A stretch of DNA of 64,000 bases, from contig NZ_SDPO01000001.1 of assembly GCF_004134865.1 (NCBI RefSeq), positions 1,178,001 through 1,242,000 on the forward strand. Direction: 5' to 3'. A program made the translations under genes and the position numbers. This DNA comes from Agromyces fucosus. Its GTDB lineage: Bacteria; Actinomycetota; Actinomycetes; Actinomycetales; Microbacteriaceae. Of the stretch, positions 26,101-36,274 are shown one piece after another (within the stretch, counting starts at the first letter, position 1; every line of letters starts with the position of its first letter). Below the pieces are notes generated by a model. It was given only the letters and a program-made list of their open reading frames with translations. It made no database searches and had not been told where the DNA came from.

Positions 26101-26909
26101 TCGGTCTCCCGGTCGGGGTCGTCGTTCGTGAACACGTAGTCGCCCGCGGCGTCGAGCTCGGGCCGCAGCGCACGGCCGGCGAGCGCGGCGAAGGCCTCTC
26201 GCGAACGCTCGCGGAGGCGGGCGGCGTCGGCCGGGGCATCCGCTCGCAGTCGCTCGAAGTCGGCGTCGAGCGCGAGGCCGCCCTCGGCCGACCACGCGGG
26301 CTGCGGCCGCCTGGCGAGCGCGCGTGCGGTGCGAGAGGAATCGAGCCGCCAGCGCACCTCGAAGCGGTCGCTTCGGTCGGCGCCCGTGATCCGGTCGCCG
26401 AGCCTGCCGTAGAAGTCGGGACGATAGGCCACGACCTCGGCGCCGAGCCGGACGAGGTTCATGTGCGCATTGCGGCGGATGAGCGGATCGTAGGTCCACC
26501 GGATCTCGTCGATGCCGTGCTCGAGGCAGATCGCGCGCTGGCGGAGCTTCAAGGCGAGACCGATGCCACCTCCCCGCGCGGCGGGATCGACGGCGTTCAT
26601 GTGCGAATGCAGGTGGACGCCGCCGGCCCAGCCGAGGAATCCGAGGGCGGCGCCGAGGATTCCGGCGCCTTCCACGTGCTCATGCGGCACGGCGACGAGC
26701 AGGGTGCCTCCGGCGTGCGCGATGGCCTGCAGCATCGAGCGATCAGGTCCGCGCCCCTCACCCCAGGTCGCCTCGAAGCGCGCGAGCACGCCGTCGAGTT
26801 CGTCAGCGGTCGCCTGACGCGTCACGACCCCGGCGCGTGCGTCGGCGGCATCCGCGATCGAGCGCGCCGCGGGCCACCTGGTCGCGGCCTGTGGTGGCGC
26901 CCCGCTCAC
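26097..26909 (-). CDS. GNAT-family acyltransferase partnered with the N-acylamino-acid racemase
   Basis: A 270-residue protein with an acyl-CoA-binding GNAT core: VHLHSHMNAVDPAARGGGIGLALKLRQRA has the R/G-x-x-G-x-G/A loop after the central strand, and RWTYDPLIRRNAHMNLVRLGAE follows. This is the pattern of the GNAT proteins that sit next to NSAR/MenC-like racemases and N-succinylate D-amino acids. The GTG at 26909 is preceded by GGAAGG; a longer frame would start inside the uricase-operon terminator and is rejected. It ends in ATGA overlapping the racemase start, so the pair forms one operon. Confidence 0.82.
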   Translation of the reverse strand: MSGAPPQAATRWPAARSIADAADARAGVVTRQATADELDGVLARFEATWGEGRGPDRSMLQAIAHAGGTLLVAVPHEHVEGAGILGAALGFLGWAGGVHLHSHMNAVDPAARGGGIGLALKLRQRAICLEHGIDEIRWTYDPLIRRNAHMNLVRLGAEVVAYRPDFYGRLGDRITGADRSDRFEVRWRLDSSRTARALARRPQPAWSAEGGLALDADFERLRADAPADAARLRERSREAFAALAGRALRPELDAAGDYVFTNDDPDRETE

Positions 26910-26974
26910 GCGTGCCGACCTTCCGTCATGGCTCGACGCTAGCGCGGCGAACCGCAGCGCGTCGACAACGACGA

Positions 26975-27006
26975 CGAAGGGCGGATGCCGCAGCATCCGC
27001 CCTTCG
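26975..27006 (-). terminator. intrinsic terminator downstream of the uricase operon
   Basis: A perfect 14-base-pair stem (CGAAGGGCGGATGC with GCATCCGCCCTTCG) closes a 4-base loop. It lies 20 bases beyond the uricase stop in the direction of transcription and is followed by a moderately T-rich stretch (TCGTCGTTGTCG). It separates the uricase operon from the acyltransferase-racemase operon. Confidence 0.85.
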
Positions 27007-27026
27007 CTTGGTTCCGTCCGTCCGGA

Positions 27027-27974
27027 TCAGCAGAAGCCGGCGATGCCCTCCCACGCGACGGGCGCGGGCGCGAGCCCGTCGCGCGTGACCGTCGCCTCGA
27101 TGAGCCCGTAGGGCCGATCGGCGGCGTAGAACACCTCGTTGGGGTTGTCGAGCCCGAACGGGGCGAGGTCGACGACGAAGTGGTGCTTGTTCGGCATCGA
27201 GAAGCGGATCTCGCCGATCTCGGGGTGGCGTTCGAGCACCCGCCGCCCCATGTCGAAGAGCGTGGTCTGCAGCGCGGCGGAGTACTGCTCGGTGAAGGCC
27301 TCGAGCAGCAGTGCCCTGACGTTCTCGTAGACCGCGTTGTAGTCGACCTCGGGGCTCGTGTACCGCCAGCGGGCGGCGACGTCGGTTGCGAGGATGCGGT
27401 CGGCGGTCTCCTGCAGGGTCGTGTAGCGATCCTTCGGGTATCCCGCGAAGCCCGATTGCGTCGTCTTCAGCACCGTGAGCTCCTTGAGCCCGGCGATGAC
27501 GTGACGGTCGGCGCCGTCGGCGACGACGACGGCCGTGCGGATCTCCTGGCCGGAACGCACGAACGAGTGGTCGTGCCCGGCACCGTGCGCCTCGATGCGC
27601 TGCCAGGCAAAGCTCTCGGCCTCCCAACGGCCGCCGCTCACCCAGTCGAACGAGCTCGTGAAGTGCTCGGCCAAGCGAAGCAGGAACGCCTCGGGCGAGC
27701 CGACCCCGTCGCGGGCGAAGGCGAAGATCGTGTTCTTCTGGGTGTCCGTCGCGACGACGTGGGAGTTGTCGCCCTCGAGGTGGGCCCTGGCGAAGTCCCC
27801 GCGCAGTTGCGAGGTGACGTTGAGATCCTCGATCTCGTGTCGGGCCGTGTCACGCGTGACTTTGACGACGCGGACCTCGGCTTTGCCGTACTGGTTCGCG
27901 CCGAGGATGATCCCGGAGTCGTCTGCGCTGTTCACGGTCGTGGTGGAGTCGTTGGCGATGAGTGTATCGGTCAT
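27027..27974 (-). CDS. uox: urate oxidase (factor-independent uricase)
   Basis: This 315-residue cofactor-free enzyme oxidises urate with O2 to 5-hydroxyisourate and H2O2. Recognisable blocks are YGKAEVRVVKVTR near the N-terminus, the QLRGDFARAHLEGDNSHVVATDTQKNTIFAFAR tunnelling-fold segment containing the catalytic Thr, SFVRSGQ, LTVLKTTQSGFAGYPKDRYTTL and FSMPNKHHFVVDLAPFG. It is the last gene of an operon with uraH (3-base gap) and uraD. Together they give the full urate-to-allantoin module. The product H2O2 may be removed by the peroxiredoxin encoded just upstream. Confidence 0.96.
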   Translation of the reverse strand: MTDTLIANDSTTTVNSADDSGIILGANQYGKAEVRVVKVTRDTARHEIEDLNVTSQLRGDFARAHLEGDNSHVVATDTQKNTIFAFARDGVGSPEAFLLRLAEHFTSSFDWVSGGRWEAESFAWQRIEAHGAGHDHSFVRSGQEIRTAVVVADGADRHVIAGLKELTVLKTTQSGFAGYPKDRYTTLQETADRILATDVAARWRYTSPEVDYNAVYENVRALLLEAFTEQYSAALQTTLFDMGRRVLERHPEIGEIRFSMPNKHHFVVDLAPFGLDNPNEVFYAADRPYGLIEATVTRDGLAPAPVAWEGIAGFC

Positions 27975-27977
27975 GGT

Positions 27978-28319
27978 TCAGCTTCCTCGGTACGTCGAAT
28001 AGGCGAAGGGGCTCAGCAGGAGCGGCACGTGGTAGTGCCGTCCCTCCTCGGCGACGAGGAAGGTGAGCAGCACTTCGGGGTAGAAGGTCTCGGTGTCGCG
28101 GGCCGCGAAATAGGCGCCGGTGTCGAACCGCAACCGGTACTCGCCGCTCGGCACCGAGCTCGCGGCGAGTCGCGTGGCCCGGCCGTCGGCGTCGGTCGTC
28201 CCGGTGCCGATGAGCCGCCACTCGTCGCCCTCTCGGGCGAGGAGTTCGACGGGCACGCCGGCGGCGGGCCGGCCGTGCACCGCGTCGAGCACGTGGGTGG
28301 TGATCTGCGAGATGCTCAT
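27978..28319 (-). CDS. uraH: hydroxyisourate hydrolase
   Basis: This 113-residue transthyretin-like protein hydrolyses 5-hydroxyisourate to OHCU. It begins with ITTHVLDAVHGRPAAGVPVELL and ends with the family's C-terminal signature YRGS (FAYSTYRGS). The His and Arg of TTHVLD and YRLRFD line the active site in characterised members. Its start overlaps the uraD stop (ATGA) and its stop lies 3 bases before uricase. Length is typical. Cytoplasmic; no signal peptide is seen. Confidence 0.96.
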   Translation of the reverse strand: MSISQITTHVLDAVHGRPAAGVPVELLAREGDEWRLIGTGTTDADGRATRLAASSVPSGEYRLRFDTGAYFAARDTETFYPEVLLTFLVAEEGRHYHVPLLLSPFAYSTYRGS

Positions 28320-28825
28320 TCGGCGAGGATTCCCTTCAGTCTGAGGATCGCGATCTCGCGGAGTTGCTCCGCGACGATCTCGTCTTCCTCGTCGGGCGTA
28401 TGCCCGAGCCGTTCGTTCAGCGTGTCGAGGATCTCCCCGGCGCTGCGCCCTGCGGCGCGGATGAGGAACACCCGGCCGAACCGGCGCTCGTACTCGCGGT
28501 TGCCCTCGGCGAGCGCGTGCTGCACCTCGACGTCGCTCGGGTCGAGCCCGGATTGCTCGGCTCGGCTGAGCTCCGCCTCGCGATGATCACCGCGTGCGCG
28601 ATCCCCGATGCGCGGATGATGCGCGAGCGCGCCCTCGATCTCGTCGGGTGTGAACGGCGTCGCCGCGGACTCGGCCGCGGCGACGACCTCGTCGACGGAA
28701 GCGTACGGCCGCCCGTCGACGATCGCGTCGCCCCAGCGGCCGATGTCGACGCAGGGGCGGAGCGCGGCGATCGCCGCTCGGCGATCGGCTCCATTGAATA
28801 CTTCAAGCAGCATTGCTTGATCCAC
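28316..28825 (-). CDS. uraD: OHCU decarboxylase
   Basis: This 169-residue enzyme decarboxylates 2-oxo-4-hydroxy-4-carboxy-5-ureidoimidazoline to S-allantoin. It contains the catalytic His region LAHHPRIGD, the EYERRFGRVFLIRAAGRSAGEIL block and the closing helix EIAILRLKGIL, as in UraD/PucL N-terminal domains. The predicted start is GTG 28825; ATG 28813 (MLLEVFNG) is equally plausible and closer to known N-termini. It is first in the uraD-uraH-uox operon, downstream of an AT-rich promoter region. Confidence 0.95.
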   Translation of the reverse strand: MDQAMLLEVFNGADRRAAIAALRPCVDIGRWGDAIVDGRPYASVDEVVAAAESAATPFTPDEIEGALAHHPRIGDRARGDHREAELSRAEQSGLDPSDVEVQHALAEGNREYERRFGRVFLIRAAGRSAGEILDTLNERLGHTPDEEDEIVAEQLREIAILRLKGILAE

Positions 28826-28913
28826 TCTCTGATTCTGCTGGCATCCACGGTGTATGGAAATATGAATCGAATGATTTCATATCGTGGAACTGTTATTTCA
28901 GCATGCGGCAATT
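28826..28913 (-). promoter_or_regulatory. AT-rich promoter region of the uraD-uraH-uox operon with palindrome
   Basis: This 88-base gap is strikingly AT-rich against its surroundings. It contains the inverted repeat ATATGAA-N9-TTCATAT at 28860-28882, placed where a regulator could control the leftward uricase operon. GCATGCGGCAATTC at about 28901-28914 resembles the TGCGGAA element seen at other purine promoters of the window but is not an exact match. The -10/-35 are not assignable by eye. Confidence 0.5.
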
Positions 28914-29441
28914 CTACTGAACGGTGACCGACGAGACAAGCCTCGGCAGGCCGAGCCGCTCACGAAGTCGCGCGACGTGACCGTCGGCCTGCACGTTGTA
29001 CTCGACCGAGACGACGCGCCCCTCGGCGTCGACGACGACGGTGGAGCGGATGAGTCCGTCGAACGTGCGGCCGTCGACGGTCTTCTGGCCCCACGCACCC
29101 CAGGCCCTCGCGATCGCGGCATCCTCGTCGGACAGCAGCGGGAAGCTCAGCGCCTCGGCCGCCGCGAACTGCGCGAGCCGCTCGACCGGGTCGGGCGAGA
29201 TGCCGAGCACGTCGTACCCGGCCGACTGCAAGGACGCGAGGTTGTCGCGGAAGTCGCAGGCCTCCGTCGTGCAGCCGGGGGTGAACGCCGCCGGGTAGAA
29301 GTACACGATCACGGGCCGGCCGCGGTGCTCCGCGAGAGTACGGCGCGAACCGGTCGCGTCGGTGAGCGTGAAGTCCGGCGCGATCTGGCCCGGTTCGAGT
29401 TCGTCTGAGGAGTTGATCATGTCGTGCTCTGTTCCCTTCAT
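28914..29441 (-). CDS. peroxiredoxin (Bcp/PrxQ type)
   Basis: This 175-residue thiol peroxidase has the catalytic segment YFYPAAFTPGCTTEACDFRDN, with peroxidatic Cys and the second Cys five residues on, as in PrxQ/Bcp. VDGRTFDGLIRSTVVVDAEGRVV follows. It reduces H2O2 and organic peroxides in the cytoplasm. ATG 29441 overlaps the stop of the allantoinase fusion gene (ATGA) and follows GGAAG; ATG 29420 is internal. It is the last gene of the glyoxylate/allantoin operon, next to the uricase operon, so removal of uricase-derived H2O2 is a natural role (inference). Confidence 0.92.
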   Translation of the reverse strand: MKGTEHDMINSSDELEPGQIAPDFTLTDATGSRRTLAEHRGRPVIVYFYPAAFTPGCTTEACDFRDNLASLQSAGYDVLGISPDPVERLAQFAAAEALSFPLLSDEDAAIARAWGAWGQKTVDGRTFDGLIRSTVVVDAEGRVVSVEYNVQADGHVARLRERLGLPRLVSSVTVQ

Positions 29442-31954
29442 GAGTTCTTCCGAAGCATCCGGCCCTGCGCCCGCTCGCGATCGACGGGCGTACCGGCGAG
29501 ATAGGTGCTGCGCACCACTCCCGTCAGTTCGCGCCCGTCGTACGGCGTCACGGGGTGCCGATGTTCGAGCGCCGCGGCGTCGACGGTGAAGACCGCCTCG
29601 GGGGCGAACACCGCGAAGTCGGCCGAGGCGCCGACTGCGATGCGCCCCTTCGTCGTGAGGCCGACCCGCTCGGCGGGCCGTGCGGACATCCAGTCCACGA
29701 CCTGTTCGAGACGGATGCCGCGGGCTCGCGCTTCGGTCCAGATGAGCGGCAGTCCGAGCTGCAGCGAGGCGATGCCGCCCCAGGCGACCTCGAAGTCGCC
29801 GTCGCCCGCGTACTTTAGCTCGGGCGTCGACGGCGAGTGATCCGAGACGATGAAGTCGATCACGCCGTCGACGAGACCGATCCAGAGCGCGTCGCGGTTC
29901 GACGCCTCGCGAATCGGCGGGCAGCACTTGAAGGCCGTCGCTCCCGCCGCCACGTCTTCGGCGAACAACGCGAGGTAGTGCGGGCACGTCTCGACGCTGA
30001 GGTCGACGCCCGCGGCCCTCGCCTCGGCGATCTGCCGGAGCGAGTCCGCCGAGCTCAGGTGCAGCACGTGCGCACGGACCCCGGTGCGCGCCGCCCGCTC
30101 GATCACCTGTGCGATCGCGGTGTCCTCGGCTTCGTGGGGACGCGACGCGAGGAAGTCGAGGTAACTCGGGCCGCCCTTGTGCGGTGCGCCGTCGATGACG
30201 TGCTCGTCTTCGGCGTGCACGACGAGCATCGAGCCGGCGGCCGCGATGCGGCGCATCGCGACCTCCATCTCGTCGGCCGAGATGTGGGGGAACTCGTCGA
30301 CGCCCGAGGGCAGCAGGAACGACTTGAAACCGAACACGCCTTCGGCGACGAGCGGCTCGATCTCGTCGGCGTTTCCCGGCACGACGCCGCCCCAGAACCC
30401 GACGTCGACGAAGAGCTGTCCGGCCGTCGCCGCACGCTTCTCGTCGAGCGCCGCGACCGAGATCGTCGGCGGAATGCTGTTCAGCGGCATGTCGATGATC
30501 GTCGTGACGCCCCCGGCGGCCGCGGAACGGGTCGCCGAGGCGAACCCCTCCCACTCGGTGCGACCGGGCTCGTTGACGTGCACGTGCGTGTCGACGAGTC
30601 CGGGGATCAGTACCTCGTCGGGGGCGAGCCGGTCGGTCTCGGCGCTCGCGAGGCCGGTGCCCAACGGCACGATCGCGGCGATCGCGCCATCACGGATTCC
30701 GATCTCGGCCGGGATGAAGGCACCGTCGACGAGCACGCGCTCTCCGAGCAGCACGCGGTCGTAGGGAGCGGGCGCCCCGGAACCGGCATCGACACCGACC
30801 TCGGCATGGACTTCGGCGGCGATCTGCGCGCCGAGCGAGGCGGCGACCCGCTCGAGGAGCGGGGCGGCCATGGCGATGCTGCGCCCCGAATCGGGCTCGA
30901 CCTCGGCGAGCGAGCGCACGCCCGCGAATCCGGCCGCGGCGAGGTCGCCGGCAGAGAGCGTCGTCCGCCCGCACACGGCGTAGACCGGCAGCCCGGCAGC
31001 AGCCGCTGCGCGCGCGACGCCGATGGGCGTCTTGCCGCCGAGGCTCTGCTCGTCGAGGCTGCCCTCCCCCGTGATCACGGCGTCGGCCCCGCGCAATGCG
31101 TCGGCGAGACCTGCGAACTCGAGCACAACGTCGATGCCGGGGCGCCGATGCGCACCGAGCACCGCGATGGCGGCGAAGCCGACCCCTCCCGCTGCGCCTG
31201 AGCCGGGAGCGAGCGCCGCGTCGTCGACGCGGCCCGGCCTGCCCGCCTCCGCCGACGCGTGAGCGAGCTCGAGGGCGAACCGGGTGAGCGCGTCGTCGAG
31301 GATCCACACCTGGGCGACGGTCGCGCCCTTCTGCGGTCCGAACACGGCGGCGGCCCCATCGGAGCCGAGCAAGGGGTTGTCGACGTCGCTCGCGAGCACG
31401 ATCTCGGCCTCGGCGAGGCGGGGGTCGAGGCCCGAGAGGTCGACGGTCGAGAGCCGCGCGAGCGCGGCGCCGCCGAGGGGCAGCTCGGCGCCCGCGGCAT
31501 CCGCGAATCGCGCCCCGAGCCCCTGCAGGAGTCCGGCTCCCCCATCGGTCGACGCACTACCGCCGATGCCGAGCACGATCTCCCGGCAACCGGCGTCGAG
31601 CGCGGCGCGCACGAGCTGGCCGGTGCCGAGGCTCGTTGCGCCGAGGGCGTCGGGCACGCCGCCGGGCAGCAGGTCGAGCCCCGAGGCCCGCGCCATCTCG
31701 ATGACGGCGTGACTGCCGCGCACGGCGAAGGCCGCAGCGACCGGTTCCCCCGTCGGGCCCGCGACCTCCGCCGTGCGCAACTCGTAGCCCGCGGCGACCG
31801 CGGCATCGAGCGTTCCCTCGCCGCCGTCGGCGACCGGCACCGACACCACCTCGACGTCGGGAGCGACCGAGCGCAGCCCCGCGGCGACGTGGAACGCCAC
31901 CGCGGGCGCGGTCAGCGACCCCTTGAACTTGTCGGGAGCGACGACGATGCGCAT
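29438..31954 (-). CDS. glycerate kinase-allantoinase fusion protein
   Basis: An 838-residue two-domain protein. Residues 1 to about 385 are a GarK/GlxK-type glycerate kinase: VVAPDKFKGSLTA, PVADGGEGTLDA, GIGGSASTDGGAG and ITGEGSLDEQSLGGKTP are all present. After a short linker (about 386-400), residues 400-838 are a complete allantoinase with metal ligands His457, His459, the carboxylated-Lys candidate Lys544, His580, His632 and Asp705 (VSDHSP). Each half matches the length of the stand-alone enzyme. One reading frame spans the junction with no stop. The two activities sit at opposite ends of the allantoin-to-glycerate route. Downstream, the stop overlaps the peroxiredoxin start; upstream is gcl, 1 base away. 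Confidence 0.92.
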   Translation of the reverse strand: MRIVVAPDKFKGSLTAPAVAFHVAAGLRSVAPDVEVVSVPVADGGEGTLDAAVAAGYELRTAEVAGPTGEPVAAAFAVRGSHAVIEMARASGLDLLPGGVPDALGATSLGTGQLVRAALDAGCREIVLGIGGSASTDGGAGLLQGLGARFADAAGAELPLGGAALARLSTVDLSGLDPRLAEAEIVLASDVDNPLLGSDGAAAVFGPQKGATVAQVWILDDALTRFALELAHASAEAGRPGRVDDAALAPGSGAAGGVGFAAIAVLGAHRRPGIDVVLEFAGLADALRGADAVITGEGSLDEQSLGGKTPIGVARAAAAAGLPVYAVCGRTTLSAGDLAAAGFAGVRSLAEVEPDSGRSIAMAAPLLERVAASLGAQIAAEVHAEVGVDAGSGAPAPYDRVLLGERVLVDGAFIPAEIGIRDGAIAAIVPLGTGLASAETDRLAPDEVLIPGLVDTHVHVNEPGRTEWEGFASATRSAAAGGVTTIIDMPLNSIPPTISVAALDEKRAATAGQLFVDVGFWGGVVPGNADEIEPLVAEGVFGFKSFLLPSGVDEFPHISADEMEVAMRRIAAAGSMLVVHAEDEHVIDGAPHKGGPSYLDFLASRPHEAEDTAIAQVIERAARTGVRAHVLHLSSADSLRQIAEARAAGVDLSVETCPHYLALFAEDVAAGATAFKCCPPIREASNRDALWIGLVDGVIDFIVSDHSPSTPELKYAGDGDFEVAWGGIASLQLGLPLIWTEARARGIRLEQVVDWMSARPAERVGLTTKGRIAVGASADFAVFAPEAVFTVDAAALEHRHPVTPYDGRELTGVVRSTYLAGTPVDRERAQGRMLRKNS

Positions 31955-31955
31955 C

Positions 31956-33752
<1,797 letters not shown>

Positions 33753-33781
33753 GATGTCTTCCTTGCGTCGGATGTGAAGAG

Positions 33782-34660
33782 TCAGTTGCGGCCGGAGGCG
33801 GCGGCGGTCAGCTTGAAGAGGCCCGAGTGGTCGAGGCCGCCGTCGCCCTGCTGCACGGTCGAGCCGACGAGCTGGGCGACGTGGGCACCGAGCGGGATCG
33901 TAATGCCGGCCTGCCGGGCCGCGGCGGTGATGATGCCCATGTCCTTGTTGTGGAGCGCGAGACGGAAGCCGGGGGCGAAGTCGCGGTTCAGCATCTTCTG
34001 GCCCTTCTGGTCGAGGACCTTCGAGCCGGCGAGCCCGCCGCCGAGCACCTTCAGGGCCGCGTCGGTGTCGACGCCGTACGCCTCGAGGAACAGGATCGCC
34101 TCGGCGAGCGCCTGGATATTGACGGCGACGATCAGCTGGTTGGCCGCCTTCACCGTCTGACCGGCGCCCGAGGGGCCGACGTGCACGATGGTCTTGCCGA
34201 CGGCCTCGAGCACGGGCAGCGCGCTCGCGAAGTCGGCCTCGGTTCCGCCGACCATGATCGAGAGCACGGCGTCGATGGCGCCCTGCTCGCCGCCCGAGAC
34301 GGGGGCGTCGACCACGCGGAGGCCGGCGGCGCGCGCCTCGTCGGCGAGCTCGGCGGCGACGTCGGGGCGGATGCTCGACGCGTCGATCCAGAGGGCATCG
34401 GCCTTCGCGTTGGCGAAGATGCCGTCGTCGCCGCGGACGGCGGCCGCGACATCCGGCGAGTCGGGCACCATCGTGATGATGACGTCGGCGGCCGCGACCG
34501 CCTCGGCGATGCTTCCGGCTCCGTGGCCACCGGCGGCGACGAGTTCGTCGATCCGATCCTGGCTGAGGTTGAAGCCGGTGACATGGTGGCCTGCGGCGAC
34601 GAGGTTCTTGGCCATGGGCAGTCCCATGATGCCGAGGCCGATGACGGTGATGTTGCTCAT
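33782..34660 (-). CDS. glxR: 2-hydroxy-3-oxopropionate (tartronate semialdehyde) reductase
   Basis: This 292-residue beta-hydroxyacid dehydrogenase reduces tartronate semialdehyde to D-glycerate. It has the NAD(P) motif [15 protein letters not shown], the substrate-binding [22 protein letters not shown] and the catalytic Lys in [13 protein letters not shown]. Its position immediately upstream of gcl and downstream of hyi fixes its substrate better than sequence alone. The glycerate formed is the substrate for the kinase domain of the downstream fusion protein. Confidence 0.95.
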   Translation of the reverse strand: MSNITVIGLGIMGLPMAKNLVAAGHHVTGFNLSQDRIDELVAAGGHGAGSIAEAVAAADVIITMVPDSPDVAAAVRGDDGIFANAKADALWIDASSIRPDVAAELADEARAAGLRVVDAPVSGGEQGAIDAVLSIMVGGTEADFASALPVLEAVGKTIVHVGPSGAGQTVKAANQLIVAVNIQALAEAILFLEAYGVDTDAALKVLGGGLAGSKVLDQKGQKMLNRDFAPGFRLALHNKDMGIITAAARQAGITIPLGAHVAQLVGSTVQQGDGGLDHSGLFKLTAAASGRN

Positions 34661-34701
34661 GATGGATCCTTCGTTGGAGTCGAGTGTGGTTCCGCTGTGG
34701 T

Positions 34702-35511
34702 TCAGCGTGCGGCTTCGGCGGCGGGTGCCGACGCGAGCCAGTCGAATGCGGTCGCGATCGGGGCCTTGTACTCGAGGCCGATCGCACCGGAGTAGCCGAG
34801 CTCGTGGCTGCGGGCGATCCAGTCGTCGAGGGGGAGGTCGCCGGTGCCCGGCGCGCCGCGGCCTGGGTTATCGGCGATCTGGATGTGGCCGAAGTCGGCG
34901 GCGTGCGCCTCGATGACCGCGGCCACGTCGTCGCCGTTGACGGCGAGGTGGTAGAAGTCGGCGAGCAGCTTGACGTTGCGAGCGCCGGAAGCCTCGCGCA
35001 CCGAGTCGATGACCTCGAGCACGTCGGCGGCGGTGCGCAACGGGTACCGCGGAGCACCGCTCACGGGCTCGAGCAGCACGGTGCCGCCGATCACGGCGAC
35101 GGCCTCCGCAGCCGCGGCCAGGTTCTCGACCGCGACCCCGTCGTGCACCTCGGCGGAGACCCCGTCGATGCGGTTGCCGTAGAGGGCGTTGAACGCGCGG
35201 CATCCGAGTGCGTCGCCGATGCCCGCGACGACGGCGAGGTTGTCGCGGAACTCGCGGGAGCGGGCCGGCCATGACACGAGGCCGCGGTCGCCGCCCGGCA
35301 TGTCGCCGGCGTTGAAGTTCAGTCCGGTGAGCTGCACGCCGGCGTCGCGCACGGCGGCGACGAAGGCGTCGACGTCACGGTCACTCGGAACCGACTCCGC
35401 GAACGGCCACCAGAACTCGACGGCGTCGAAGCCGGCCGCGCGTGCTGCAGCGGGCCGCTCGAGGAGGGGCAGCTCAGTGAGGAGGATCGAGCAGTTCACC
35501 GTGTACGTCAT
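34702..35511 (-). CDS. hyi: hydroxypyruvate isomerase
   Basis: This 269-residue TIM-barrel isomerase interconverts hydroxypyruvate and tartronate semialdehyde. It begins [15 protein letters not shown] and contains [36 protein letters not shown] with its metal-binding Glu, and [17 protein letters not shown], all characteristic of Hyi. GAAGGAAGC before ATG 35511 sets the start. It is first in the hyi-glxR-gcl-(kinase/allantoinase)-peroxiredoxin operon and follows a promoter region with a TGCGGAA/TTCC element. Confidence 0.93.
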   Translation of the reverse strand: MTYTVNCSILLTELPLLERPAAARAAGFDAVEFWWPFAESVPSDRDVDAFVAAVRDAGVQLTGLNFNAGDMPGGDRGLVSWPARSREFRDNLAVVAGIGDALGCRAFNALYGNRIDGVSAEVHDGVAVENLAAAAEAVAVIGGTVLLEPVSGAPRYPLRTAADVLEVIDSVREASGARNVKLLADFYHLAVNGDDVAAVIEAHAADFGHIQIADNPGRGAPGTGDLPLDDWIARSHELGYSGAIGLEYKAPIATAFDWLASAPAAEAAR

Positions 35512-35832
35512 CGTGCTTCCTTCGGTGTTTTCGTAGTGCGGAAGATTCCTTCTGCTGTGTGAAAGTGTAAGCGAGCGGTTGGGCCGCGTCAACCGTTCGA
35601 ATCGAGCGGACGCCGCGGCATCCGTTCGATCCGCTCGCCGGAGGGCGAAGGGAGCGTTGGCGGCGACGTGACTTGCTCCTGACGCCGGCCTGCGCTGCGC
35701 ATTCCTCGGCGGCGCGGAGGCACGACGGAAGGGCGCACGCGCCGAACGCGATCAAAGCGGCGCCGAGTATCCGCTGCCGATTCGCGCGTTCGGATACGTT
35801 GGTCAGGATCACGATCCCAAGAGGAGCAGCTC
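35512..35832. promoter_or_regulatory. 321-base non-coding region with candidate operator for the hyi operon (35537-35549)
   Basis: No convincing gene is seen here; open frames crossing it have no ribosome binding site and no recognisable product. Close to hyi there is TGCGGAAGATTCC at 35537-35549, containing the small palindrome GGAAGATTCC, 26-38 bases upstream of the hyi start. It shares TGCGGAA with the xdh and guanine deaminase promoter regions. The other end serves the rightward small membrane protein gene. A regulatory function is inferred. Confidence 0.45.
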
Positions 35833-36135
35833 ATGACGACCGGTCCCAAAGCGATCATCATCGGGGCAGGGGCTCTCGCTGTTCTCGGGCTTGTTCTGGT
35901 CCTGCTCCCAGGACCGACCGCCACGTTCGGATGGTTCGCATACCAACCTGTGGGTGACTTCGGTTTCGTTGGCGGTGCCCCGTTCGTGCCGGCCTCCAAG
36001 CTCTGGGGCATGGGGATCCTCGCCATCGCGGCGGTCCTCGCCGCTTTCGTCGTGGGGTGGGTTCTTGGGAAGAGGCGGGGCCTCCAAGAGCCCGGGACCG
36101 GCTCGATCGACCGTGCACCCGACGTTTTGGCTTGA
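35833..36135 (+). CDS. small two-helix membrane protein, function unknown
   Basis: A 100-residue protein with two hydrophobic helices (about 7-27 and 58-80) separated by an aromatic, Gly-rich loop (ATFGWFAYQPVGDFGFVGGAPF), and a short charged C-terminal tail (GKRRGLQEPGTGS). GAGGAG nine bases before ATG supports it as a real gene. No family is recognised. It and the next gene are the only two rightward genes between the two leftward glyoxylate-pathway units, so they may have been inserted there. Confidence 0.65.
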   Translation: MTTGPKAIIIGAGALAVLGLVLVLLPGPTATFGWFAYQPVGDFGFVGGAPFVPASKLWGMGILAIAAVLAAFVVGWVLGKRRGLQEPGTGSIDRAPDVLA

Positions 36136-36274
36136 TCCACACGGTGTAGCTGTGGGCATCAGGCCCCCGCGTCCACGACTACACTCACCACGGATCGCAC
36201 ACGCCCTCGGGGGCGAGCCCCAGCGGCCCGCGCAATCAAGATTCCAGGCCGGAACAAACCGAGGGGACCACCCA

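Noticed and set aside
26910..26996. N-terminal extension of the GNAT partner of the racemase to 26996
   Set aside because: That start codon lies inside the uricase-operon terminator stem. GTG 26909 has a good ribosome binding site and fits the family's N-terminus.
33753..35057. Upstream extension of the gcl reading frame (open to 35057, over 1000 codons in total)
   Set aside because: It is antisense-frame shadow of glxR and hyi with Arg/His/Pro-rich low-complexity translation and no ribosome binding site. The Gcl homology begins exactly at ATG 33752.
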